Below, piece after piece: positions 45,097 through 56,527 of a stretch of DNA of 64,000 nt (the first letter of the stretch is position 1; each line of letters opens with the position of its first letter). Source of the DNA: Tethya wilhelma (taxonomy: Eukaryota > Porifera > Demospongiae > Tethyida > Tethyidae). The notes under the pieces are model-generated. The model did no database searches and was not told the origin of the DNA. It saw only the letters and a program-made list of their open reading frames with translations. The stretch covers positions 6,716,332 to 6,780,331 of the forward strand of contig CAXIPT010000002.1 in the NCBI GenBank assembly GCA_964030475.1, given 5' to 3'. A program made the position numbers and the translations under genes.

Positions 45097-46704
45097 GTTT
45101 AAATCCCACGTTGCAAGCGGGAGATGAAAACGTCTCGCTATATTGGTCAGCGCTTGCTTGACAACCAAAGCGAAAAAGAATGGTCTCATAGTTACAGCGT
45201 ATTCAGTTCAAAATTGTGTTAACTGCTGGTAGTTTCTTCTTCGAAGCTTCTTGATTTCAAGGTCACCCTTCCTGCTTTGACATTTTGCCACAACTGGAAA
45301 TGGTCGTTCAGGGGTAGCTATATGCATCTAGCAACCTAGCTAGAACAAGGCTGAGGCCTTGACGTCACGACGAGAAACTGAGATGGCGAGCTGAAACACT
45401 GGCATCTATAGACCAGCAATTTCCGTATTAACTTAAAGTTTGTAATAGCCTCTGGGACTCGAGAACAAGAAATTGAAAGGGCCGGGCTAAAGCACTGGCA
45501 GCTAGAGCAGCAGTCATACCAGTGACAGCACCTAGTGTTTTTCGGTACAAACCAAGGTTTGTAATGGTCGCTGAATCAAGAAAGACATACACAAAATTTT
45601 TTTCATGCTAAAAGCATTTTGTCATTGATACTCAGTTCAGTATACTTTGTGAGCTACCATAGATACTATATATTTGAGTATCTATGGAGCTACGGAGCTC
45701 ATTTGCATATTAGATCAATTAGTGCGTGCCCTGCAGCAATGTATAATTTCCTGGGGTTATAGGGTATTATGGCTTATAAAATACGTAGCAACAATATAGC
45801 AACGGGATTTAAGTTATACAAACCTAGCTCTGTTATGATTCAGTACAATTCAAAGTAATGATCATATACTACTGAATCTGTATTTCCATCCTTAGTTTTG
45901 TAACATTTGCAGCAAGTATGGGGAATAATAGGCAAGGTATGCTGGAATGCAAGACCCTGAGCATAGAAAAAAGAATAATAAGGCAAAAATTGGAGCCTAT
46001 ATAATTATAGTCAGAGCTAGCTTATTTCAGACACGACAAAACATGCCATGCCTAAATCCAAGGCTGACTCAGTCTGCCTGGCCACCAATGACACAGAGCT
46101 GATAGTTGGATAACACATAAAAGGTCAAATCAGTTTACTGTATAGTGTCAAGGGGAAATTCTTCGTGGATAGCAAATTACTTCAAATCAGTAATAACCAA
46201 AAGCAATATTTTTATGCTGAGATCGATTTTATACTTCTCCTTTTCTTGTAGGTAGCTCATTTTCCAGGTTCTTTAATAAGTTCCATTTTCTAGGTTCTTT
46301 AATAAAACCTGCTAAGCCACTCTACGTGCAGCTTTTAATTAGTTGGCTATAGCTTTTTTCACGTCCACTTCATGACTCCAATTCAAAGTGCTGATTTGTA
46401 TACGTGACAACCCCTTACCTGACAAAATTTGTGGGCGAATTCATTGACTGAAGCCAAACCATGAAATCTGCCAAATTTCCCCCAGCCCTCTAAATTTTTT
46501 AAAAATTTCCTGCTATAATTATGGTAACATAAATGTTAATTATATATATATATATATATATATGTATACATTACTATACATAATAATTATAATAATCATA
46601 CAGATAATTCAAACTGGACCAAAAGACCAAATCCCATGGAATATTTCCAGCGGCTGAAAATGGACGTACAAATATTGTACAACCCATGTAGAAATTTCTT
46701 GTGC

Positions 46705-46865
46705 AAGCCCCAAAATGCAAGAATTGCAAGATTCTTGCAAGATTCTTGCACGCCTGCAAGAAAAATGGCCACTTTCTTGCAAGTTTTGTGCAGTTTGGCA
46801 AAATTTTGCAATTTCTTGCAAAGTGAACTTGCAAGAAATTTCTACCTGGGAACTTCTTGCAAGCT
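46705..46865. repeat. Cluster of CTTGCAAG-type motifs
   Basis: At least ten occurrences of TTGCAAG, CTTGCAA or TGCAAGA in 160 bases, on both strands because the core is palindromic. Frames crossing it on both strands are artefacts of the repeat. A related cluster lies at 48490-48795. Confidence 0.7.
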
Positions 46866-48296
46866 ATTATAGTTATAAAAAAAGGAGCCTAAGTACGAGA
46901 AGGTCTAATCGTCAAATAGGCTAAATATAATTTTAGTGTCTAAGGCTTGTTTTGTAGCTAGGCAGCAATGCTTACAAAAACAATACTATGGCTATATAGT
47001 CTAACTATCCCTGCACCTACAACTTTGAAGCTTGTCTCTTGAAAGGCTGTAAAGAAAACGTCGCTCTAAACATCACTATCGTGATCGCAACCTCTAGTCA
47101 TTTAGCTACTGCTGCAGCCACACCCCTTCAAGAGTTATTTGCAACTCAAAACTTTGTATTTTAGTAGAAAGGTACTTTACCTATTTGTGCAGGAATTAAG
47201 TTCGGAATCATAGTTCAGTGCTTAGATTGTTTGTCTAAACAATAGCGCTAAAGGTCACAGTATGCAAAAGTGCATACTTTGCATTTAAAAATTGAATTTT
47301 TTAGTATGCACAATTAAGTGCGTACTTCACGGGTAATCGGTTATAAGAGATATATGTATATCTATATACCCTTCCACACATACAGTTCAAGCCAGCAATC
47401 AATCCCTGTACTGAGCCTATTTGGATTGAATGCTTTCATGAACTGCTATGAGCCTGGAGCCTATACAATGCGTAATATCTATATGCTTACAGCCAGCATG
47501 TAGCTAACTGTAACAAGAGCTAGTCTAAGACAAGTGTTAAATCAGCTCAGGCTCGCCCCAGATAGTGAGTAGTACAGCAGGAGTGTCTGTCTGTCTGTCG
47601 TTGTTGGGCTTTGTGTGTTCGCCTACTAAATTCTAACATAACAATCGATCTGTACCATGTAGAGAGCACCAAGCTATAGCACTGAAAACAATAAATCAGT
47701 TAAAAAATCAGATGATGGATAGAGGTTGTGAGACTTGGACAAGTTAATTTCTACATAAATTGCTATACCTTAGTATAGAAAGGCACAGGAAAAGTTCAAA
47801 AGCAGCGCCCAACAGAGAGACATGAAGCTGAGTTGAACAACGAGTGTATGCAGAATATTTTTGGTGTGAGCCTCAGAAGTTAGCTTAAATGAAGGATTTT
47901 AGGGTTATTTTCAAACTTGATACATCTATTTCTTTGTTGAGCGAGCCTGGCTGGCATCACTGTTTCTGTGTCGTTTCTCCTTGGATCCATGTTTCTGCCT
48001 AGCAAAATGCTGCACTTGCTCAGGCTCACCCCACAATATTTTTGCATTCGTCTGTACTACTAATAGTTAAGGTGCATGCCTGACAATGACCCAAAGCACT
48101 ACATGAGAATGTGAGTTGACACTATTATTTTACACCTTGCCTACCCTATAATACTTGTTAGTATATAGCACATGGAAGTTTATGCAGCACTGGAAATGTC
48201 TATTATATCATCAGTACTTATAATAAACTGAAGCAGAAACAACTATTAAATGTAACAACAATGCCACTGTAACAGCTAGGTCATATTTAACAGTAG

Positions 48297-49650
48297 CGAT
48301 TTCCAACCATTTTAAGGAAACCATACAAATGCACCATAAGTACTACAAATGTGTTCTACATGTCTATGTGACCAAAATAAAACAAGTTTGACCTTCTTAG
48401 GTGCTTCCAATCAAAAGCTACAGGACAAAGTTACACAATGTGCTTTACTGGATTCTCCATTGAAAATATGGCACCATATAATTATAGTAGAACTTTCTTG
48501 CAAATGACATGTGAGATCTTACTTCTAAAAATACATCAAAATGGCAAGATCTTGCGTGATTCTTGTAAGAAATCAGTTGCAGGTCTTGCAAGAATCTTTC
48601 AAGTAAGATAGGTCAAGATTCTTGCAAGACTCGTAAGAATTTTTTCCATCTTGCAAGAGAATTGGACGTTTTCTTGATTTTTATTGCAAGATCTTGGAAG
48701 AAAACTGATTTCTTACAAGAGTAATGCAAGATCTTGCCATTTTGATCTATTTTTAGAAGTAAGATCTTATGTCATTTTCAAGAAAGTTCTACCTAAAACA
48801 CCTTAACTATAATTGATCGTAACTAAGTTATCAGATAAGCTACGACTATAAAAATTTTACCAAAATGTTCAGAAAGATTTCTACCTTAACAGCCAAAATT
48901 TCTATGGCTTTAAGCTGACTCAGCAAAAATTACACTATTGCATTTACCAATTTTAAATTGAGATACGAATGTCAAACTTTCACCAAAATGTTCAGTAAGG
49001 ATTCTACTTTCAGATGATAACCAATGATTGCAATTCTACGGCTTCAAATACCCTTAGGCAAAAGAATACACCATACACTCGTGCAGCGGCTTGACAAACT
49101 GGGCCAGCGATGCTGACTAGACACTTCTACTGTTATATGGTTACTTCTAGTGCCTCCCACCATGCACCCTGGAGCTAGTTTGAGTAAACCAATTAAATGT
49201 AACATTTTTTTCCTTTTATTCGAATTCCGCAAGTTACTAAAATATTTCCTTTGGCTTTTTGCTCATAAAAACAGTCTCTTCAACCTAGGAAACATAATAT
49301 ATCAGCTCAAAACACTTTTCAAACTCCTCTGTAATTTTAGTAATTAACTTTTCTCTAAGTTTTGCCCAATTTCTTTACTATAGTATTATATTTAGAGCAA
49401 AAACAGTGCACAAATTTGAAATCAGCATGTACCCAAAGTTACCTTAGAAAGTGTCAAACTAACCAGTAGTGTCTTTATCATCCGCGGAATAGCTTTCAAA
49501 ATCAGCCTGTCAGCCGGGCCACGTGGTCCATTGATTTTACCGTAAACATTTTCCTCCATATGTTTTGTATTGCTTTTGCGGTCACCTGATTATGTATGCT
49601 CATAACTTTACGATAACTCGACCAATTTCAACACAACAAATGCTAAGATC
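48297..49650 (-). repeat. Inverted copy of the kinase upstream region, distal part
   Basis: Reverse complement of 34180-35100, sharing GTCACCTGATTATG, CCACGTGG.CCATTGATTTTACC and long blocks around 48820-49380. Interrupted by about 430 bases (48370-48805) absent from the plus copy. Confidence 0.85.
48485..48796. mobile_element. Foldback MITE rich in CTTGCAAG
   Basis: The ends GTAGAACTTTCTTGCAAATG and CATTTTCAAGAAAGTTCTAC are inverted. Inner arms TTCTAAAAATA.ATCAAAATGGCAAGATCTTGC also pair. It lies inside the segment missing from the plus-strand copy, so it is a later insertion. Confidence 0.75.
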
Positions 49651-50215
49651 ATATGAAGAAGTTTGTGATCATTTTTGCAAATTCACAGCTTGTCACACCT
49701 TTTGACAGTGGAAAATGACCATAATTGTCTATAATTTGTATGTTTTTCTTGAATATTTTTTTTCATAATTGATATTTCAAATTTGCAACCCATTCTAAAG
49801 TTGTTCAGTCTTTCTTCTATCTGATGATGCTTAATATGATAGGTATTTGTCTTATTTTCCCGCGGCATTTTTCACTTGAAAGAGACAACTCTNTTTCTAA
49901 ATGAAACACTGCAGACATGTATATATGCATGAGCACCACACCCGCTGTCAAAACAGCCAGACTATATGCATGCATGGTCATGGAATCAATATCCCACAGA
50001 AATGATTGTCCAACAAAGCAACTGTATGCAAAACTGCAAACTGAATTTTAAATATATCTTTTCATGATGGCCCCAGAATGAAATCACATGCATAATTATG
50101 ACATTATACAAATGAGGTATACGTGTCACGGGCACAAATCACAGTAAAGGAACTCGACTTAAGTTAAACTTAGTTCTACAATTATGAAAGACATCAGGGG
50201 TGGTGTACAATCAAG
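49651..50215. other. Spacer with an N at 49893
   Basis: 3' flank of the first fibrinogen-like gene plus a contig join. The segment 49976-50215 resembles 52540-52780 (ATCCCACAGAAATGATTG, GATGGCCCCAGAAT, CTACAATTATGAA), so the 3' flank was duplicated with the gene. Confidence 0.5.
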
Positions 50216-51397
50216 TTAGCGAATGTAGATCTCTACCAGTTCAATTGGTGAGTCTTCATTTAGGGTTGTCTCATCACCACAAAGCCTCAACTCAATATCA
50301 TCACTAGTTGACTGTGGAAGCTGCTTACAGAACCACGGAGGATTGTTAAACCCACAACAATTGTTAGCACCACCACAGCCAGCACCATCCCAGAGTGTAT
50401 CATTGGGATAGAAGGTTTGATGAAGAGCATGCTGTCTAGTTCCAGTAGCACAGAAATAGTCTTGTCTAACAAAAGGTGGCACCGTTCCTGGAGGAGTACT
50501 CTCTAACTGAACACAAGGGCATACAAACATATCTGTGAGTGCAGCAGCAAAGGTCCAGATGTGCTCTCGAGGCTGGCCATGTGTAAGGCTGATGCCATCG
50601 ACGTAGGCATCATTTATAGTTAGAGCATTGTTCTGGAAGTAAGCAAAAAAAGCATCTACAGTACTGTCTTGATAGCCAACAATTCGGCCACACACATGTG
50701 AGTATTCTATACCATAGGTTGGGTAAGTTGTGGATACGCACTCAGAGAATTGTTCAGGTCTACCACAAACCCTCAGTGGAGGCTCAGTCCTGTTAACTAG
50801 CCTAAACTCGCTTGGACATTCTTGCTCAGGATCAGTCATGTCCAGATTAGCTACCCTCGTCCATCCTCCTGGGGTGTTGCAAGCGCAGCTGGTTCGGTCC
50901 ATGTCACAGTAGACCTCAAGAGACCCTTCTCGGATATTATAGAATCCAGATGGTCTGTCTTCAGGAATATCTTTGCAAGAGTCAGCAAAGTATATGGGAT
51001 GGAGTTTACGTAGCTGCATTTGCAAGGAATCGATCTCCTGCTCAGATGCAGTCAGCTGAGTCTGCAGAGAATTAATATCCACTTTAGATGCATTCAGCTG
51101 GAGCTGCAAAAGACTGATTGCGTGCTCAGATGTCTGCAGACGGTCTTGTACATGCTCATTGTCCGGAGTAATCTTCCAGGCCACTGTAGTGTAGACCAGA
51201 GCAAATAGTATAGCCAAAATAGCCAGGATTATTGCAACAACTGCTACAGTCAAAGAGTAGTTGACTTGTTTTTTTTGCCCGCATTTCTCTCCTTTCGTTT
51301 CAATCACAGGCAAATCATACACAACATCTTCACTGGTGTTCACTTCTTTACTACCTTGGAAAGTAGTAGTCTTATAATAAGCAATATTTGGCTCCAT
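50216..51397 (-). CDS. Type II membrane protein with fibrinogen-like ectodomain, copy 1
   Basis: 393 residues from ATG 51397 (MEPNIAYY). The frame is open 27 codons further, but the paralogue starts at the matching MQPN with a stop just upstream. Cytosolic tail 1-47, hydrophobic anchor about 48-73, coiled coil about 83-132 (LQTQLTASEQEIDSLQ), then a Cys-rich ectodomain. Residues 140-180 (SCKDIP, SGFYNI, VYCDM, GGWTRV) match the opening of fibrinogen-related domains. The remainder has conserved Cys (CGRP, HVCGR, CPC, NNCCGFN, WFCKQL) and ends VEIYIR; it does not contain the usual fibrinogen calcium site, so it is a distinct Cys-rich fold. Probably a trimeric surface recognition or adhesion protein. 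Intronless. Confidence 0.85.
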   Translation of the reverse strand: MEPNIAYYKTTTFQGSKEVNTSEDVVYDLPVIETKGEKCGQKKQVNYSLTVAVVAIILAILAILFALVYTTVAWKITPDNEHVQDRLQTSEHAISLLQLQLNASKVDINSLQTQLTASEQEIDSLQMQLRKLHPIYFADSCKDIPEDRPSGFYNIREGSLEVYCDMDRTSCACNTPGGWTRVANLDMTDPEQECPSEFRLVNRTEPPLRVCGRPEQFSECVSTTYPTYGIEYSHVCGRIVGYQDSTVDAFFAYFQNNALTINDAYVDGISLTHGQPREHIWTFAAALTDMFVCPCVQLESTPPGTVPPFVRQDYFCATGTRQHALHQTFYPNDTLWDGAGCGGANNCCGFNNPPWFCKQLPQSTSDDIELRLCGDETTLNEDSPIELVEIYIR

Positions 51398-51843
51398 GAT
51401 TCGATCTGTACTAGTATTCTCAACAAACCCCATACACTTTATATACACAATTGGTGACCACACACTCTTGATGGTCACTGAAAAGGTTTATTTGGGTCAG
51501 AGTTGCTTTTTGGGGTGCTTCAGTCTGACCAGAAACATTATAATGACTTAAGTCAGACATCTAGTAGCCATACTGAACTCCTATAATATAAGGTCATACA
51601 CTCACATGTAAGATTTTAGTTGAAATATTAACTTTCAGCTTGACTGTTACAGTAATTATAGTTCACATCATGCACTATGTACAGTTGTAGGTCAAGGTAT
51701 ACCTATACACAGGTCAATTGATTGACATGACTTAAATAGAATAATAAGCCACTGCTGTTAGCAGCTATTAAATTTGGGGTTAGAGAATCAGGCATGAATT
51801 GCACGGGTACATTATACATCATAGTATGGTATAGTAAGTATAT
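51398..51843 (-). promoter_or_regulatory. Upstream region of fibrinogen-like gene 1
   Basis: Contains blocks shared with the upstream region of copy 2 (CAGAAACATTATAATGACTTAAG here, a close variant at 54099-54122), so it was duplicated with the gene. No core promoter motif is claimed. Confidence 0.4.
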
Positions 51844-52200
51844 AGTATTGGAATGGGCCGACTGTCCCATGTAGACACAATACAAAATGTTATACTCACT
51901 ATAAAAAAAGGCTTTCACTGACAGATTACCAACTGCATGCATGCAAGGCCTAAAACTTCCTCAGCACTCGTAGAGAGTGCCAGCAGGAAGCCACCATAGT
52001 GCCATTTTTGTTCTCTAACGTACATACGTATACTTAATTAATTCCTAAATGACTGGATAGAGTTCAGAGGTCATTATCTAACCACATGGCATTATTATGT
52101 ACATGCGCATTATTATCTTCCTGCATACTGGACTGCATGTAGCTGCGCGCACTCAGGCTTTTTGTAGACTAACCAGTATACATGTATACAATAGAAGTGT
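51844..52200 (+). repeat. Foldback repeat family, degraded copy R6
   Basis: Has GGAATGGGCCGACTGTCCCA, GACACAATACAAAATGTT and the TTTTTGTAGACTAACCAGT block, but several internal segments are missing and the tip is lost. Confidence 0.7.
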
Positions 52201-52780
52201 GTATCATTGTGCAATATCATTTTGACCAATAGACCTTTTTGTTACAAGCAAAAGAATGCATGCATTGCGTTATAGATTAAACATATATCCGGAGTTGATT
52301 TATGCCCAAACTTTTCTCATTGCCCCAATACAAAATTTGCAATGTTAATCCATGCATATGCTAGCACATACACTGAATATTCTAAAACAGCGAAGATCAT
52401 GTAACACTGCTGCAGTGCATGCAGTCTTTTGGCTACCTCATGAAAGTTGTTCTATGCAATTTGAGATATCTACCACAGAGTTACAAGCGCTTAAAATTGA
52501 AGACTAAAATTTAGCAAGCAAAATCTGTACAGTCATATGGAATCAATATCCATGTCAATAGCTCTTCATGCAATATCCCACAGAAATGATTGATTAGTCC
52601 AACAAAGTAACAGTATGCAAAAACAGCAAAAATTTTCATTATGTGTCTTTATGATGGCCCCAGAATAAAACGTTCACAATTTATGACCTTATACAAATGA
52701 GGTTTACGTGTCACAAATTGGACTTAAGTTAAATTTAGTTCTACAATTATGAACAACATCAGTGGCAGTGTACATTCAAG

Positions 52781-53962
52781 TTAGCGAATGTAGATCTCCA
52801 CCAGTTCAATTGGTGAGTCTTCACTTTCGGTTGTCTCATCACCACAAAGCCTCAACTCAATATCATCACTAGTTGGCTGAGGGAGCTGCTTACAGAACCA
52901 AGGAGGATTGTTGAACCCACAACAATTGTTAGTGCTACAGTCCTCACCATCCCAGAGTGAATTGTTGTAGAAGTTTCGAGCTTGAGTGTGCCGTTCAGTT
53001 CCAGTAGCACAGAAATAGTCTTGTCCAACAAAAGGTGGTACCATTCCTGAAGGAGTACTCTCTAACTGAGTACAAGGACATACATGTACATCTTCAAGTG
53101 CAGCAGCAAAAGTCCAGATGTGCTCTCGAGGCTGGCCATGTGTGAGGATAATGCCATCGACGTACGAATCATTTATGGTTAGAGCATTGTTCTGAATGTA
53201 AGCAGCAAAAGCATCTACAGTACTGTCTTGATAGCCAATAACTCGTCCACACACGTGTGAGTATTCTATGCCATAGGTCGGGTAAGTCGTGGACACACAC
53301 CCAGAGAGGAAGTGTCCAGGCCTACCACAAACCCTTCGTGGAGGCTCATTCCTGGTAACCAGCCTAAACTCGCTTGGACATTCTTGCCCAGGATCAGTCA
53401 TGTTTAGATTGGCTACCCTCGTCCATCCTCCTGGAGTGTTGTTGCAAGCGCAGCTGGTTCCCTCCATGTCACAGTAGACCTCAAGAGACCCTTCTCGGAT
53501 ATCATAAAATCCAGATGGTATGTAGTTGGGAATGTCTTTGCAAGAGTCAGCAAAGTATGTGGGATTGAGTTTACGTATCTCCATTTGCAAGGAATCAATC
53601 TCCTGCGCAGATGCAGTCAGCTGGGTATGCAAAGAATTAATCTCCACCTCAGATGCATTTAGCTGGGTCTGCAAGAAACTGATTGCCTGCTCAGATGACT
53701 GCAGACGGTCTTGTACATGCTTATCATCCGGAGTAATCTTCCAGGTCACTGTAGTGTACACCAGAGCAAATATAATAGCCACAATTGCCAGGACTAGAGC
53801 AACAACTGCTACAGTCAAGGAGCAGTTGACTTGTTTCTTTAGCCCGCATTTCTCTCCTTTCTTTTCAATCTCAGGCAAATTATCATATACAACCTCTTCA
53901 CAGGTGTCCACTTCTTTACTACCTTGGAAAGTAGTGGTTTTATAGGCAACATTGGGCTGCAT
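52781..53962 (-). CDS. Type II membrane protein with fibrinogen-like ectodomain, copy 2
   Basis: 393 residues from ATG 53962 (MQPNVAYK), with an in-frame TAG just upstream that fixes the start. Same plan as copy 1: cytosolic tail, anchor (about 48-73), coiled coil, fibrinogen-like opening (SCKDIP, SGFYDI, VYCDM, GGWTRV), Cys-rich remainder and VEIYIR end. The two proteins differ at scattered residues and by small indels in the region around residue 340 (RNFYNNSLWDG versus TFYPNDTLWDG). The tail of this copy contains VVYDNL, which fits the ITIM pattern V-x-Y-x-x-L. Tandem, same orientation, 1.4 kb apart, so the pair is a local duplication. Confidence 0.85.
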   Translation of the reverse strand: MQPNVAYKTTTFQGSKEVDTCEEVVYDNLPEIEKKGEKCGLKKQVNCSLTVAVVALVLAIVAIIFALVYTTVTWKITPDDKHVQDRLQSSEQAISFLQTQLNASEVEINSLHTQLTASAQEIDSLQMEIRKLNPTYFADSCKDIPNYIPSGFYDIREGSLEVYCDMEGTSCACNNTPGGWTRVANLNMTDPGQECPSEFRLVTRNEPPRRVCGRPGHFLSGCVSTTYPTYGIEYSHVCGRVIGYQDSTVDAFAAYIQNNALTINDSYVDGIILTHGQPREHIWTFAAALEDVHVCPCTQLESTPSGMVPPFVGQDYFCATGTERHTQARNFYNNSLWDGEDCSTNNCCGFNNPPWFCKQLPQPTSDDIELRLCGDETTESEDSPIELVEIYIR

Positions 53963-54880
53963 GATTCTGCACTTAGTCTAGCTATTCTCAACGAACGGCA
54001 CACTTTTAAACAACTTGTGACCATAATGACATTCTGGGTGGTTGCTATAAACAGGTTTAATTGGGTCAGAGTTGCTTATTGGGGCGCTTCAGTCCCATCA
54101 GAAACATTATACTACTTAAGTGAGACATCTAGTAGCCATACTGAACTCTTAAGCTGGTGTAATTATAAGGTTATATGGTCATTGTACGATTTCACTTGAA
54201 AGATTTCTGTTTGGTTAGCATCATGTATATAGTTATAGGTCAAGGTATAATTAAATACCATAGCTAGGGTAACTGCATGATTGCATGACTACATAAGAAT
54301 CCCTGCCAAGTTTCATGCCAGTTTGTCCTCAGCCTAAAGTTCATCTAGCTCAGATTCTGAATCGGATCACATTCCTGAGAGGCAAGTGTCAAGTATGTGA
54401 GATACAAAGGCTTCAAAATCACTATAGATGGTCGACCTCCTATCATGTATAGAACTCGTTCTAAATGCAAAACTAAATAGTTCCTATAATTATTATGTTT
54501 GTTTGTTTGTTTGCTCTCTTTTTTTTCCTGGAATCCACTCAAGACTTTATACGTGCTTTATCGTGAGCACACAAGAAATAACTTTAAGCAAATGGTAGTT
54601 GTTTTTTTTCAAGTGTTCTACTGTTTTGTTCTATTTGCAAAACAGAAATAGAGGTAATTATAATTACCAAGAAGATGGCTAGCATGGGTTGTTATGTACT
54701 GATGGACAACCACACTCAAGTGGCAGTCATGTATACCAACAAACCATAACAACATGGTGTTGATCTAGTACATAGGTGGAGGAAACAGGCGGGCCAAAAG
54801 GGTCAAGCCCTTCCTCACATTTTAAGTAGTTAGTAGCTATAACTTACCCTGCACTGCATGACAGATTCACACTTCATTTG
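53963..54880. other. Upstream flank of fibrinogen-like gene 2 and spacer
   Basis: The first 200 bases share blocks with the upstream region of copy 1. No gene recognised in the rest. Confidence 0.4.
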
Positions 54881-54892
54881 GGATACTGTATA

Positions 54893-55103
54893 GCACAAAA
54901 TATTCTTGGGAATAAAATTTGGCAGATTGTCCAAAAAAATTATGATTGGCCGATTTTATTTTGGCAATTGCGCATGCAGCAATACATGTATTCTGTATGT
55001 GCACGCACAAAAATTAAATTTTGGAGGATTTAATATTGACGATCCTTACCAAACCTGCTAATCTGCCAATATTAAAATCTGCCAAATTTTTGTGCTGTAC
55101 GAT
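54893..55103. mobile_element. Small foldback element
   Basis: TATAGCACAAAA plus AATTTGGCAGATT at the left and AATCTGCCAAATT plus TTTTGTGCTGTA at the right form terminal inverted repeats about 40 bases long with indels. The interior is AT-rich with no frame. Confidence 0.65.
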
Positions 55104-55403
55104 ACTTGAAGAGCAATAGTGCTCGGCTGGCTATGACCGGTCAGATTGCTACTTGTTGTTTTGATGACTTTTCCACGGATTGACCTTTGGGTGACCCCAA
55201 CGGACCACAAAAGCTTATGCTAGCTGTTTACAATGTCTCAGAGTCAAACTCAAGTTTGTGGGAAAAAGGGAAATGCCTGTGCCCAGAGAGAGTCTAAGAT
55301 TAATAAACTAGTGAGTTAGAATGCAGCAAGCATTTTTCGACAAACGAGTTTTTTAAAACAGTTGGTAGTCACTTCAGGTAGCAATTTATCCTCCAAAGCT
55401 CTG

Positions 55404-55784
55404 CAGGGGCGTAGCCAGGATTTTAGAAAAGGGGGGGCAATAAAAATGGTGCGCGCGAAGCGCGGCGGAAATTTTGCACGACCGAAAACCACACCCACTT
55501 AATTAGCTAATTTTAGCCCCTCCCATTCATTAAATCGAGCAGTAGCACGCGCTCGCTAGATCGAACGCTCTCTAAAGCCTTGTAGCAGCAAAAAGAAAGC
55601 TTCTAATAGTTGTTCTGGATTGAATTCTGGCCAAAGATGACTACTTTACGTGTTGCTACTAAGTAAGTGCACAAAAAGTATTACAAGCTAAAAAATAGCG
55701 CATTTTATAACCTACACGTAAATTTCGCGAGACAAAAAAAGGGGGTGCAAATGCACCTTTAGCACCCCCCTGGCTACGCCACTG
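55404..55784. mobile_element. MITE with CAGGGGCGTAGCC ends and CTCTG target duplication
   Basis: Ends CAGGGGCGTAGCCAGG and CCTGGCTACGCCACTG, flanked on both sides by CTCTG (55399-55403 and 55785-55789). Subterminal G/C runs (GGGGGGGC, CACCCCCC) are inverted too. Related in end structure and 5-base duplication to the element at 38963-39327. Confidence 0.85.
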
Positions 55785-56038
55785 CTCTGGCACTAAATTC
55801 AATGTCAGAGCATCAAACTTTCTGGAGAAATATGACCCCAAACCCGGCCCCTTAACATGAGCGGTGCTGCATTCAGCAGCAGTGCCCCCCCCCCCCAATC
55901 ATTTGTAAACATCTTCCTCCGCCTATGTATAGTACCCACAAAGTACACACATTTACTAAACATATTGCAATTTCTACACGTTAAGCATACACACTTTGCA
56001 TATACCATAACCTTTAGCACTATTGTTTACTCAAGGCA

Positions 56039-56526
56039 TCTTATAATGAACTAATGACTTTCTGTAAAGTACTTCTCTACTAAGATACAAAGTATAACAG
56101 TTGCAACTCTTCAAAGGATGTGGCTACAGAATAAATCAAGCCTCAGCGCATGAGTATCACGTGCAGAGGGTTATGGTAGTCGTTTTGTGTGTATGTGTGT
56201 GTGTGTGCATCTGTCTGTCTGCTACGGGATAATCTGAAAAACAGCAACTCTACAGAGGAAATAGAAGATACTTACGTTTATCAATCGAAGTTATCTTGAA
56301 TTATTATTTGTAGAATCTTGCAAACGGTTGTAGTTTCTGAGATCTGAGGCTTTTGTGCTTCTCTGAGTGCCGCTTAGATTCGAAACCACACCGATAAATC
56401 ATGCCCAAAGTATAGTGTGCGCTATCTAGAAATACACTGTCAGTTGGATTAGATCAGATAACCGGACAGAAATCTAGCTTGCTCTCAGCTTCTGGATGTG
56501 ATGTGCTTGGCTCAGGTGGCTTAGCT
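56039..56526. repeat. 488-bp duplicated segment, first copy (likely assembly overlap)
   Basis: Appears identical to 56528-57015, including a GT microsatellite, and is separated from it by a single N. It contains copy 2 of the dispersed repeat seen at 23037 (GCCTCAGCGCATGAGTATCA to the TAGTGTGCG end). Confidence 0.9.
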
Positions 56527-56527
56527 N

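Larger units (their letters stand above)
44769..48296. mobile_element. 3.5-kb insertion into the inverted kinase upstream copy
   Basis: In the plus copy GAAATCGCTACT is directly followed by ATCAATTAAG (about 35092-35113), but here the same two blocks are 3.5 kb apart. The insert contains no convincing gene, a 12-bp-arm hairpin at 45064-45096, a (TA)n tract near 46540 and the CTTGCAAG cluster at 46705-46865. It may be composite rather than one transposon. Confidence 0.5.

Noticed and set aside
46574..46924. Overlapping Cys- and Phe-rich frames on both strands
   Set aside because: They arise from the palindromic CTTGCAAG cluster, which leaves all frames open.
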